Shown: positions 50,310 through 57,687 of the stretch, piece by piece
How positions within the stretch are numbered: position 1 is the first letter of the stretch
How the letters are laid out: each line of letters begins with the position of its first letter
NCBI GenBank assembly: GCA_934590355.1
Contig: CAKTOX010000005.1
Coordinates: 24,951-88,950 of the forward strand
From: an uncultured Oscillospiraceae bacterium
GTDB lineage: Bacteria > Bacillota > Clostridia > Oscillospirales > Oscillospiraceae
Direction: 5' to 3'
DNA: 64,000 bases
Notes under the pieces: generated by a model
The model's database searches: none
What the model saw: only the letters and a program-made list of their open reading frames with translations
Told to the model about the DNA's origin: nothing
Program-made: the position numbers and the translations under genes

Positions 50310-50563
50310 GATAACGCTATGAAGAGCGCAAGTAATTTGCCCTTCGCTGCACAGAGAGACCCTGTTTGCTGAAAAGGGGAGAGCGGCGGCAAATGAATAC
50401 GGCTCCGAGCGGCCCGCTGAATTGAGTAGGCGGCGACGGGTGCGCCCGATACAGCGCCGAGTCTCGAACTCACCAAGGTTTGTCGCCGCGAGGCGGCAGC
50501 GCATAGAGGTGGTACCGCGTATTTAACGCCCTCTGTCTTAACGACAGGGGGCTTTATTTTTTT
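50310..50563 (+). promoter_or_regulatory. T-box riboswitch, tyrosine type (UAC specifier), with terminator
   Basis: The leader has a long Stem I (from about 50315, with AGAGAG at 50353-50358), a specifier region GAATACGG in which TAC at 50398-50400 is the likely tyrosine codon, and the conserved T-box sequence AGAGGTGGTACCGCG at 50505-50519. A terminator follows: GCCCTCTGTC (50528-50537) pairs with GACAGGGGGC (50543-50552), then TTTATTTTTTT. The TGGT in the T-box suits a tRNA with discriminator A, as in tRNA-Tyr. Uncharged tRNA-Tyr would favour the antiterminator and expression of the next two genes, including tyrS. Confidence 0.93.
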
Positions 50564-50573
50564 GGAGGTTAAC

Positions 50574-50963
50574 ATGGATATCGGAAAAAGAGCTTTGGAG
50601 TTTCACGAAAAAGGCTATAACTGTGCGCAGTCGGTGCTTGCCGCCTGCGGTGAATATACCGGCATGGACGAAAAAACGGCGCTTGCCGTTTCTGCCGGCT
50701 TCGGCGGCGGAGCTCGCAGCGGCGAGCTTTGCGGAGCAATATCGGGCGCAATAATGGCAAACGGCCTTGCTTTCCCGTTTAACGATGCCTCCGACGCCGA
50801 GGCAAAGCAGAAGATCGCGCAGATAGCAACGCGCTGCGTGGATATAGCTCGGGAAAAGTACGGCAGCGTAAGATGCGCCGAGCTCAAGGGCAATATTAAT
50901 TGCTCGGAGATCATAACAATGATGGCAGAAGCTGCCGAAGAAATAATCAATAAGGAGAAATAA
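50574..50963 (+). CDS. C_GCAxxG_C_C family (redox-active Cys) protein
   Basis: A 129-residue protein of the C_GCAxxG_C_C type: YNCAQSVLAACGEY, then GGGARSGELCGAISGAIMANGL, and later Cys residues (about 98, 109 and 118). The family is thought to be a redox or metal-binding protein; its function is not established. ATG 50574 lies 5 bases after GGAGG, just beyond the T-box terminator, so it is the first gene under tyrosine control and is one base from tyrS. Confidence 0.85.
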   Translation: MDIGKRALEFHEKGYNCAQSVLAACGEYTGMDEKTALAVSAGFGGGARSGELCGAISGAIMANGLAFPFNDASDAEAKQKIAQIATRCVDIAREKYGSVRCAELKGNINCSEIITMMAEAAEEIINKEK

Positions 50964-50964
50964 G

Positions 50965-52185
50965 ATGCAGATCTACGAAGAACTGGTCGCGCGCGGCCTC
51001 ATTGCGCAGGTAACAAACGAAGATGAAATTAAAGAGATGATAAATAACGGCAAAGCCATCTTCTATATCGGCTTTGACTGCACCGCAGACTCTCTGCATG
51101 TCGGTCACTTCATGGCGCTGTGCCTCATGAAGCGCCTCCAGATGGCAGGCAACCGCCCGATCGCGCTTATAGGCGACGGCACCACGCTCATCGGCGACCC
51201 CTCCGGTAGAACTGATATGCGTCAGATGCTCACGGAGGAGACTATAGCTCACAATGCCGAGTGCTTTAAGAAACAGATGGAAAAGTTTATTGACTTCTCC
51301 GAGGGCAAGGCTATTATGCTGCGCAACTCCGAATGGCTCAAGCCCCTCAACTACATTGAGCTTCTGCGTGAGGTCGGCGCTTGCTTCTCCGTGAACAATA
51401 TGCTGCGAGCAGAGTGCTACAAGCAGCGCATGGAAAAGGGCCTGAGTTTTCTTGAGTTTAACTACATGATCATGCAGAGCTATGACTTCTACTACATGTT
51501 CCAGCACTACGGCTGCAATATGCAGTTCGGCGGTAACGACCAGTGGTCAAATATGCTCGGCGGCACGGAGCTTATCCGCCGAAAGCTCGGCAAGGACGCC
51601 CACGCCATGACCATCACTCTGCTGCTCAACTCCGAGGGCAAGAAGATGGGTAAGACAGCCTCCGGCGCGGTATGGCTCGACCCGAATAAGACCACCCCAT
51701 ACGAGTTCTACCAGTACTGGCGCAACGTCGGCGACGACGACGTGCTCAAATGCCTGCGTATGCTTACTTTCCTGCCGCTTGCGCAGATCGACGAGATGGA
51801 TACCTGGGAGGGCGCACAGCTCAACAAGGCAAAGGAGATCCTTGCTTATGAGCTTACCTCACTCGTACACGGCGAAGAAGATGCCAAGAAGGCAGAAGCA
51901 TCCGCAAAGGCGCTGTTCGGCGGCGCGGCAGGCGGCGATATGCCCACGACCGAGCTTTCCGAGGCCAATCTCACGGACGGCGCTCTCGATATTATGAGCG
52001 CGCTTGTTCTGACCGGTCTGTGCGCCTCTAAATCCGAGGCTCGCCGCAATATCCAGCAGGGCGGCGTGGCAGCAAATGACGAGAAGGTCGGCGATATTGC
52101 GAGAGCATTCACCGCCGATGAGCTCAAGGCAGGCGTCGTTCTCAAGCGCGGCAAGAAAAACTTCAATAAGATAATACTCAAGTAA
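50965..52185 (+). CDS. tyrS: Tyrosyl-tRNA synthetase
   Basis: A 406-residue class I synthetase. The HIGH-type motif is in HVGHFMALC (about residue 46), the KMSKS-type motif reads KMGKT (about 227), and YIGFDCTADSLH and GGNDQWSN are Tyr-site segments. A C-terminal S4-like domain ends the protein (SKSEARRNIQQGGVAANDEKVGD). It is the second gene after the tyrosine T-box, which confirms the specifier reading. Confidence 0.97.
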   Translation: MQIYEELVARGLIAQVTNEDEIKEMINNGKAIFYIGFDCTADSLHVGHFMALCLMKRLQMAGNRPIALIGDGTTLIGDPSGRTDMRQMLTEETIAHNAECFKKQMEKFIDFSEGKAIMLRNSEWLKPLNYIELLREVGACFSVNNMLRAECYKQRMEKGLSFLEFNYMIMQSYDFYYMFQHYGCNMQFGGNDQWSNMLGGTELIRRKLGKDAHAMTITLLLNSEGKKMGKTASGAVWLDPNKTTPYEFYQYWRNVGDDDVLKCLRMLTFLPLAQIDEMDTWEGAQLNKAKEILAYELTSLVHGEEDAKKAEASAKALFGGAAGGDMPTTELSEANLTDGALDIMSALVLTGLCASKSEARRNIQQGGVAANDEKVGDIARAFTADELKAGVVLKRGKKNFNKIILK

Positions 52186-52197
52186 GGTGATATAGAT

Positions 52198-52671
52198 ATG
52201 TCCATAGAAAAAGGCAGAGCATATTTTCGTCAGTTCGGAATGGAGGACAGAGTGCGCGAGTTTGACGTTTCGAGCGCAACGGTCGAGCTTGCGGCGCTTG
52301 CCCTCGGGGTTGACGGCGCAAGAATAGCAAAAACGCTTTCCTTCAAGAAAGACGACAGCTGCATACTCATTCTTGCGGCAGGCGACGCGAGGATAGATAA
52401 CCACAAATTCAAGGAAAAGTTTCACATGAAGGCGAAAATGCTTGCCCCCGACGAGGTCTTGAGCCTTGTCGGACACCCCGTTGGCGGAGTTTGCCCGTTT
52501 GGCATAAACGACGGAATAGACGTTTATCTCGACGAAAGTCTCAAGCGCTTCGAGACCGTTTTCCCCGCAGTCGGCAGCGGAAACAGCGCGATAGAGCTTG
52601 ATCTTGACGAGCTTTATAAGTATTCAAACGCCATCGAATGGCTTGACGTCTGCAAGCTCCCCGAGGCATAA
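52198..52671 (+). CDS. YbaK/EbsC (ProX-like) aminoacyl-tRNA editing domain protein
   Basis: A 157-residue stand-alone editing-domain protein: GARIAKTLSFKKDD, the catalytic-type Lys segment, DNHKFKEKFHMKAKMLAPDEVLSLVGHPVGGVCPFGI and DESLKRFETVFPAVGSGN. Family members deacylate mischarged tRNAs such as Cys- or Ala-tRNA-Pro. It follows tyrS and precedes a strong terminator, so it shares the T-box operon. Confidence 0.9.
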   Translation: MSIEKGRAYFRQFGMEDRVREFDVSSATVELAALALGVDGARIAKTLSFKKDDSCILILAAGDARIDNHKFKEKFHMKAKMLAPDEVLSLVGHPVGGVCPFGINDGIDVYLDESLKRFETVFPAVGSGNSAIELDLDELYKYSNAIEWLDVCKLPEA

Positions 52672-52681
52672 TTGTAAAGAG

Positions 52682-52715
52682 AACAGAAGGAACTATCGGG
52701 TTCCTTCTGTTTTTT
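52682..52715 (+). terminator. Rho-independent terminator of the tyrS operon
   Basis: AACAGAAGGAAC and GTTCCTTCTGTT form a perfect 12-bp stem with a 6-base loop, followed by TTTT. It lies 10 bases after the ybaK-type gene. Confidence 0.95.
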
Positions 52716-52740
52716 AATATTTTGTACTCAATGTGAGCTA

Positions 52741-52769
52741 TTGTAATTCCCATAAAAATGGTGTATAAT
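52741..52769 (+). promoter_or_regulatory. Sigma-A promoter of rpe-recR
   Basis: TTGTAA (52741-52746), a 17-bp spacer and a perfect TATAAT (52764-52769). Transcription would begin near 52776 and produce an approximately 108-base structured leader before rpe. Confidence 0.8.
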
Positions 52770-52780
52770 AATTTTAATTA

Positions 52781-52834
52781 TGCGCAGACTGGGGAGCGCC
52801 GCGGCGCTCCCCTATAAAAAAGCGGCTGTGCGCA
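52781..52834 (+). other. Structured GC-rich leader upstream of rpe
   Basis: An inner perfect stem GGGGAGCGCC-GC-GGCGCTCCCC (52791-52812) is framed by two copies of the self-complementary TGCGCA (52781-52786 and 52829-52834), which can pair as an outer stem. No T-run follows the inner stem. It is an RNA structure of unknown role in the rpe 5' leader. Confidence 0.55.
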
Positions 52835-52883
52835 CTTTACCGCTGCAATATTTTATGCCGTTGAGGCTGCCGAGGTTATAGAT

Positions 52884-53537
52884 ATGATAAAGATAGCTCC
52901 GTCGATACTCTCTGCGGATTTCACTAAATTGGGTGCAGAGATAGATGATATTTGCGCTGCCGGCGCAGAATACGTTCATTTTGACGTTATGGACGGATTT
53001 TTCGTACCCAATATTTCGATCGGCATCCCGGTGCTCAAGTCGGTGCGCAAGATGACGGATATGTTCCTCGACGTTCATCTGATGATCGATAAGCCCGTCC
53101 GCTATGCAAAGGCCTTCTGTGACGCGGGAGCAGACCTTGTTATGCTCCATGTCGAAGCTGATTCATATCAGAACATATCCGATGCCATTGACATAGTGAA
53201 GCAAAACGGTAAAAAGGTCGGACTTTCCGTTAAGCCGAGAACTCCGGCGAGCGTTCTTTATCCGTTTATTGACCGCCTTGACATGGTCCTCGTCATGACC
53301 GTCGAGCCCGGCTTCGGCGGACAGAGCTTCATGCATGACCAGCTCCCCAAAATTACCGAATTAAGGCATGAGATAGACAAGCGCGGACTTGACTGCGAGC
53401 TCGAGGTAGACGGCGGAGTGGATCCCGTTACGGCGAAGCTCGTCAAGGACGCCGGTGCGACCGTCCTCGTCGCAGGCAGCGCCGTTTTCGGCAAACCCGA
53501 CCGCAAGGCGCAGATAGACGCCATCAGAAACGCATAA
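52884..53537 (+). CDS. rpe: Ribulose-phosphate 3-epimerase
   Basis: A 217-residue TIM-barrel epimerase of the pentose phosphate pathway. The motifs APSILSADFTKLGAEI, HFDVMDGFFVPNISIG, LDVHLMI and VMTVEPGFGGQSFM plus the DGGV segment are all present. In Bacillus rpe follows rsgA; here it lies about 18 kb downstream in its own operon with recR. Confidence 0.97.
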   Translation: MIKIAPSILSADFTKLGAEIDDICAAGAEYVHFDVMDGFFVPNISIGIPVLKSVRKMTDMFLDVHLMIDKPVRYAKAFCDAGADLVMLHVEADSYQNISDAIDIVKQNGKKVGLSVKPRTPASVLYPFIDRLDMVLVMTVEPGFGGQSFMHDQLPKITELRHEIDKRGLDCELEVDGGVDPVTAKLVKDAGATVLVAGSAVFGKPDRKAQIDAIRNA

Positions 53538-53554
53538 ACCGGAGACAGATTTAT

Positions 53555-54160
53555 ATGACATTTTTCCCTGCTTCACTCGAAAATCTTATAGATAAATTCG
53601 CATCACTGCCCGGAATAGGGCGCAAAAGTGCGCAGAGGCTCGCTTTTCACGTGCTCTCTCTGCCTGAGGGCGAGGGCGAGAGCTTTGCAAACGCCATACT
53701 CGAAGCGCGGAAAAACGTCTGCTGCTGCAAAATATGCCAGAACCTGACCGAAGGTGAGGTTTGCTCGATATGCGCCAGCACAAAAAGAGATAAGAGCACG
53801 GTCTGTGTGGTTTCCGAGCCGCGCGATGTGCTTTCAATCGAACGCAGCCATGAGTACAACGGCGTGTACCATGTTCTGCACGGCGTTTTGTCACCCATAA
53901 GCCATGTCGGTCCCGATGACATTCGCATAAGCGAGCTTATTCACCGCATCGCAGCCGATGACAGCGAGATACGCGAGATCATCATGGCTACGAACCCCGA
54001 CACCGAGGGCGAGGCGACCGCGATGTACATTTCGAGACTTTTAAAGCCCTTTGACGTGAAGGTAACGCGCCTTGCATACGGTATCCCCGTCGGCTCAAAC
54101 CTTGAGTTTGCGGACGATGCCACGCTTCTTCGCGCCCTTGAGGGTAGAATAGAAATGTAA
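53555..54160 (+). CDS. recR: Recombination protein RecR
   Basis: A 201-residue RecR with a helix-hairpin-helix (LPGIGRKSAQRLAFHVL, about residues 18-34), a C4 zinc finger (CKICQNLTEGEVCSIC, about 57-72) and a Toprim domain (VCVVSEPRDVLSIERS...). It loads RecA with RecO in gap repair. It follows rpe after 17 bases; the dnaX partner often adjacent is not here. Confidence 0.96.
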   Translation: MTFFPASLENLIDKFASLPGIGRKSAQRLAFHVLSLPEGEGESFANAILEARKNVCCCKICQNLTEGEVCSICASTKRDKSTVCVVSEPRDVLSIERSHEYNGVYHVLHGVLSPISHVGPDDIRISELIHRIAADDSEIREIIMATNPDTEGEATAMYISRLLKPFDVKVTRLAYGIPVGSNLEFADDATLLRALEGRIEM

Positions 54161-54165
54161 TTTAA

Positions 54166-54306
54166 GGGGTATGATCCCCATAAAATTTATACTTTTCATC
54201 TACATACCGAATATGAAGTGAGGGAAAACTTCGCTGCACACCGCGATTCAGGGCGGCTGCTTCGACGCTCCCTTTACTTTGCGTTTTCGGAAATTCACTC
54301 AACAGG
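54166..54306 (+). other. Intergenic leader upstream of RNase J, with possible RNA structure
   Basis: This 156-bp gap begins with a small hairpin (GGGG-TATGAT-CCCC, 54166-54179) that is at most a weak recR terminator. Further on, AAGTGAGGGA (about 54215-54224) can pair with TCCCTTTACTT (about 54271-54281) around GC-rich inner segments. No convincing promoter was found. It may be the folded 5' leader of the RNase J mRNA; I do not recognise a known riboswitch. Confidence 0.35.
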
Positions 54307-54316
54307 AGGTTAATAT

Positions 54317-55975
54317 ATGACTCACAAACTGAAAATCATTCCCTTGGGCGGTCTTGGCGAAATAGGCAAGAACATGACCGCCATTGAATTCGGCTCCGAT
54401 ATAATCGTTATTGACTGCGGCCTCGGCTTCCCGGACGAGGATATGTACGGCATTGACATCGTCATTCCCGATATATCCTACCTCAAGGCAAACGCCGATC
54501 GTGTGAGAGGTATCATCATAACCCACGGACACGAGGATCATATCGGCGCAGTTCCGTATGTTATTCATGACCTGAACGTACCGATTTATGCTACCCCGCT
54601 CTCGGCGGCTCTTATAGAGCTCAAGCTTGAGGAGCACGACTTGCTTTATAATACGCAGATATTTACCAAAAAGGCAGGCGATACCTTCCGCCTCGGCTGC
54701 TTCAACATTGAATTTATCGCGGTTAACCACAGCATTGCCGACGCTGTTGCGCTTGCAATCAAGACACCGCTCGGCACTATCATCCACACAGGCGACTTCA
54801 AGGTTGACCTCACTCCAGTGCAGGGTAACGTCATAGACCTTGCCCGCTTCGGTCAGCTAGGCAACGAAGGCGTGCTCGCGCTGATGAGCGACTCTACAAA
54901 CGTTGAAAAGCCCGGTCATTCCGCGTCCGAGCGCAAGGTTGGCGAAACCTTTGATATGCTCTTTAAAAACTGCGACCAACGCATAATTATCACGACCTTC
55001 GCCTCTAATGTCCACCGCCTTCAGCAGATAATTGACGTTGCGGCAAAATATAAGCGCAAGGTCGCCATAACGGGACGCAGCATGGAGAATATCCTTCGAG
55101 TTGCAACTGTTTTGGGCTATCTCAACGCTCCGGAAAATGTCCTTGTTGACATTGCGCAGATAAACAAGCTGCCCAAGGAAAAGGCGGTTATAATCTCGAC
55201 CGGAAGTCAGGGCGAAACCATGTCCGCGCTGTATCGCATGGCCTTTTCCGAGCATCGTCAGATAAACATTGCTCCCGGCGACAGAGTCATTATTTCTGCG
55301 TCCGCAATTCCCGGCAACGAAAATATGATAAGCAAGGTCATCGACGAGCTCTTCCATAAGGGCGCAGAGGTCATTTACGACCGCAACACCGCGCTGCACG
55401 TTTCCGGTCATGCATCTCAGGAGGAGCAGAAGCTCATGCTCGCACTCGTGCGCCCGAAGTTTTTCATACCAGTTCACGGCGAATACCGCATGCTTGTTAA
55501 GCACGCCGACCTTGGCAAGCTCATGGGAATTGAGCCGAAGAACGTCATCATTGCCGAAAACGGTAAAATCATTGAGTTGACTAAAAAGAGCATCAAGCTC
55601 AACGGTGCGGTGCAGTCCGGCGCGGTAATGGTCGACGGTATGGGCGTCGGCGACGTCGGCAGCGTCGTTATGCGCGACAGACATCGCCTTGCAGAGGACG
55701 GCATGGTCGTTATTGTCGTCACGCTGTCGTCATGGGATAACGCGATGCTCTCCGATCCGGAAATACTCACGCGCGGTTTTGTATATGTTAAGGAAGCCGA
55801 AGGCATGCTCGAGGAGCTCAAGCGCGTCACAAAGGAAACCGTCCTCGCCTGTGAGAATAACGGCGTAAAGGACTGGTCCGCCATCAAGAGCCGCATAAAG
55901 AGCAACGTTTCAGCATATCTGTATAAAACCACAAAGCGCAGTCCGATGATACTGCCGCTTATATCCGAGGTATGA
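54317..55975 (+). CDS. rnj: Ribonuclease J
   Basis: A 552-residue metallo-beta-lactamase/beta-CASP nuclease with 5'-3' exo- and endonuclease activity. The HxHxDH motif is in THGHEDHIGAVPYV (about residues 70-75), further motifs are IHTGDFKVD, STNVEKPGHSASE and HVSGHASQEEQKLML. It starts with AGGAGG 7 bases before ATG. Only one RNase J gene is in the window; J1 or J2 cannot be assigned. It overlaps the M19 dipeptidase gene (ATGATGA). Confidence 0.96.
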   Translation: MTHKLKIIPLGGLGEIGKNMTAIEFGSDIIVIDCGLGFPDEDMYGIDIVIPDISYLKANADRVRGIIITHGHEDHIGAVPYVIHDLNVPIYATPLSAALIELKLEEHDLLYNTQIFTKKAGDTFRLGCFNIEFIAVNHSIADAVALAIKTPLGTIIHTGDFKVDLTPVQGNVIDLARFGQLGNEGVLALMSDSTNVEKPGHSASERKVGETFDMLFKNCDQRIIITTFASNVHRLQQIIDVAAKYKRKVAITGRSMENILRVATVLGYLNAPENVLVDIAQINKLPKEKAVIISTGSQGETMSALYRMAFSEHRQINIAPGDRVIISASAIPGNENMISKVIDELFHKGAEVIYDRNTALHVSGHASQEEQKLMLALVRPKFFIPVHGEYRMLVKHADLGKLMGIEPKNVIIAENGKIIELTKKSIKLNGAVQSGAVMVDGMGVGDVGSVVMRDRHRLAEDGMVVIVVTLSSWDNAMLSDPEILTRGFVYVKEAEGMLEELKRVTKETVLACENNGVKDWSAIKSRIKSNVSAYLYKTTKRSPMILPLISEV

Positions 55976-56883
55976 TGAATATTCCAATATTTGATTGTCA
56001 TTGCGACACGTCGGTGCACGCGCATGAGTTGGGCAAAGCTCTGCGCAGAAACGATATGCACCTTGACCTTGAGCGCTTGTCGCAGTATGCTCCGGCAGGG
56101 CAAGTGTTTGCCGTCTGTGCCGTGGAGCAGCCCGATCCCATCGGCTTTGCCGATAGGGAGATAAGCTTTTTCAAGGAACAAATAGAGAAAAATTCAGACA
56201 TAGTCAAGATGTGTCTGAATTTCTCGGACATAAATTTCGCTGCAAATGAGGGGAAGATCGCCGCACTTTTGTCCATCGAAGGCGCCGAGCAGGTACGCGA
56301 TGCAGATAGCGCATATGCCGACGGTGTGAGGGTGGTGCATCTCACATGGAACTATGACAATGAGCTTTGCGGCGCAGCTATGGCAAGCGGCAGCGGGCTG
56401 ACCGATAAGGGCAGAGTGTTTGTCCGCCGCTGTCAGGAGCTTGGCGTTATGCTCGATATGTCGCACATATCCGAGCGCGGCTTTTGGGACGTGCTCGAAA
56501 TCAGCTCTCGCCCCGTCATAGCGGGTCATTCCAACGCAAAGGCCGTATGCAGCGTTCCTCGCAACCTCAGCGACGAGCAGTTTAAAGCCCTCGTCGGCAT
56601 AGGCGGCGGTGCGGGTATCAATCTGTATCCGGAATTTCTCGGTCACGGCTGTGACCTTGACGCCGTTTTTTCGCATATTGAGCATTTCATGTCGCTGGGC
56701 GGCGAAAAGAGAGTGTTCCTCGGCTGCGACCTTGACGGCATAGAGGAGACGCTGCGCGGCATAAACGGTGTTGAGGATCTCGGCAATATTTATGAGCTTT
56801 TTCTGCGTCACAATTATCCCGAAGCACTCGTGCGCGGCATATTCCGCGACAATATCATGAGCGTATTGGAGAGGGCACTGTGA
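55972..56883 (+). CDS. M19 family membrane dipeptidase-like protein
   Basis: A 303-residue zinc hydrolase of the renal dipeptidase family. The first metal motif is DCHCDTS, with the conserved LSIEGAEQVRDADSAYADGVRVVHLTWNYDNELCGAA, LDMSHISERGF and VIAGHSNAKAVC blocks and, at the end, FLGCDLDGIEE in the place of the usual GSDFDG. It probably cleaves dipeptides in the cytosol. It overlaps rnj at the start and the ArsC/Spx-like gene at the stop. Confidence 0.9.
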   Translation: MMNIPIFDCHCDTSVHAHELGKALRRNDMHLDLERLSQYAPAGQVFAVCAVEQPDPIGFADREISFFKEQIEKNSDIVKMCLNFSDINFAANEGKIAALLSIEGAEQVRDADSAYADGVRVVHLTWNYDNELCGAAMASGSGLTDKGRVFVRRCQELGVMLDMSHISERGFWDVLEISSRPVIAGHSNAKAVCSVPRNLSDEQFKALVGIGGGAGINLYPEFLGHGCDLDAVFSHIEHFMSLGGEKRVFLGCDLDGIEETLRGINGVEDLGNIYELFLRHNYPEALVRGIFRDNIMSVLERAL

Positions 56884-57212
56884 ATATTCAGATATTCGGC
56901 AAAAGCAAATGCTTTGACACAAAAAAAGCCGAGCGCTATTTCAAAGAGCGTCGGATCAAATATCAGTTCGTTGATATTATGAAATTCGGCATGAGCAGGG
57001 GAGAGCTGAATTCCGTTAAGAACGCCGTCGGACTTGACGCAATGCTCAACGAGAACGACGTTGACTACCCGCTGGTGCAGTATCTTGCATCCAACGACGC
57101 AAAGCTCGAAAAGCTGTTTGAATGTCCATGGCTTATAAAAACGCCGATAGTGCGCAACGGCAAGCAAGCCACAGTAGGCTATCAGCCCGATATGTGGGCA
57201 AAATGGGAATAG
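56880..57212 (+). CDS. ArsC/Spx family thioredoxin-fold protein
   Basis: A 110-residue protein of the arsenate reductase-like family: MNIQIFGKSKCFDTKKAERYFKERRIKYQFVD with a single N-terminal Cys (Cys11, no CxxC), and the C-terminal KTPIVRNGKQATVGYQPDMW. One Cys is typical of ArsC/YffB-like members and not of Spx with CxxC. Real arsenate reduction is doubtful without ars genes. The start is GTG 56880, overlapping the dipeptidase stop. Confidence 0.85.
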   Translation: MNIQIFGKSKCFDTKKAERYFKERRIKYQFVDIMKFGMSRGELNSVKNAVGLDAMLNENDVDYPLVQYLASNDAKLEKLFECPWLIKTPIVRNGKQATVGYQPDMWAKWE

Positions 57213-57213
57213 A

Positions 57214-57243
57214 AAAAAACCGCCTGACACGGCGGTTTTTTCT
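57214..57243. terminator. Bidirectional rho-independent terminator
   Basis: AAAAAACCGCC-TGACAC-GGCGGTTTTTT is a perfect 11-bp stem with T-runs on both strands. It ends the rnj-M19-ArsC transcript on the plus strand and rnpB transcription on the minus strand, whose 3' end lies about 7 bases away. Confidence 0.93.
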
Positions 57244-57249
57244 ATATAT

Positions 57250-57588
57250 CGAGCGAGTCTGTAAGCCGGGTTCTGTCTTAAACGACCATCTATCTAAACC
57301 TGTCGTTGCCGGCAGGCTCAAGCCGCCCCCTGAGGACGATCGGGCCAATCATGTGTCCTCCCACGGCGTTGCTCCGGATAGAGTTTACAGCGTCGGCACG
57401 TCTCCGTGTGACGAGTGAGCTCTTACCTCACTTTTCCACCCTTACCGATTTCTCGGCGGTATATTTCTGTTGCACTTGTCCGAGGGTCACCCCTGGCGGG
57501 CGTTACCCGCTATCCTTGCCCTATGGAGCCCGGACTTTCCTCACGCACTTCCTTTCGAAATGTGCCCGCGGTCGTTCGGCTCACTCGT
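57250..57588 (-). ncRNA. rnpB: RNase P RNA (bacterial type A)
   Basis: Read on the minus strand, the conserved RNase P blocks appear in order: GAGGAAAGTCCGGGC, the CAGGGGTGACC region, ACAGAAATATACCGCC, GGTAAGGGTGGAAAAGTGAGG and the 3'-terminal ACAGAACCCGGCTTACAGAC. The ends pair as P1 (CGAGTGAG with CTCGCTCG, one G-U), giving about 339 bases. The catalytic RNA matures tRNA 5' ends. The A-type layout is the ancestral form and not the B-type of Bacillus. It has its own promoter and a shared terminator. Confidence 0.95.
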
Positions 57589-57594
57589 TATTGT

Positions 57595-57623
57595 ATTTTA
57601 ATCTAATATTGCGGTCAAGTCAA
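57595..57623 (-). promoter_or_regulatory. Sigma-A promoter of rnpB
   Basis: On the minus strand, TTGACT (57623-57618) and TAAAAT (57600-57595) are 17 bp apart. The expected start, 7 bases downstream at about 57588, coincides with the 5' end of the RNase P RNA deduced from its P1 stem. Confidence 0.88.
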
Positions 57624-57635
57624 CAGAAAATTTCC

Positions 57636-57664
57636 TTGTCTTTGGGCTCGGTAGGCCTTATAAT
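57636..57664 (+). promoter_or_regulatory. Sigma-A promoter of murD
   Basis: TTGTCT (57636-57641), a 17-bp spacer and TATAAT (57659-57664), just 24 bases before the murD start. Its -35 is 12 bases from the -35 of the rnpB promoter, so the two are back to back. Confidence 0.75.
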
Positions 57665-57687
57665 AAATAAGATATGGAGGAAAAACT

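Noticed and set aside
50310..50563. Other readings of the T-box specifier, such as GAA (Glu) one codon earlier
   Set aside because: The frame with TAC agrees with the downstream tyrS, and the TGGT of the T-box fits the A discriminator of tRNA-Tyr.
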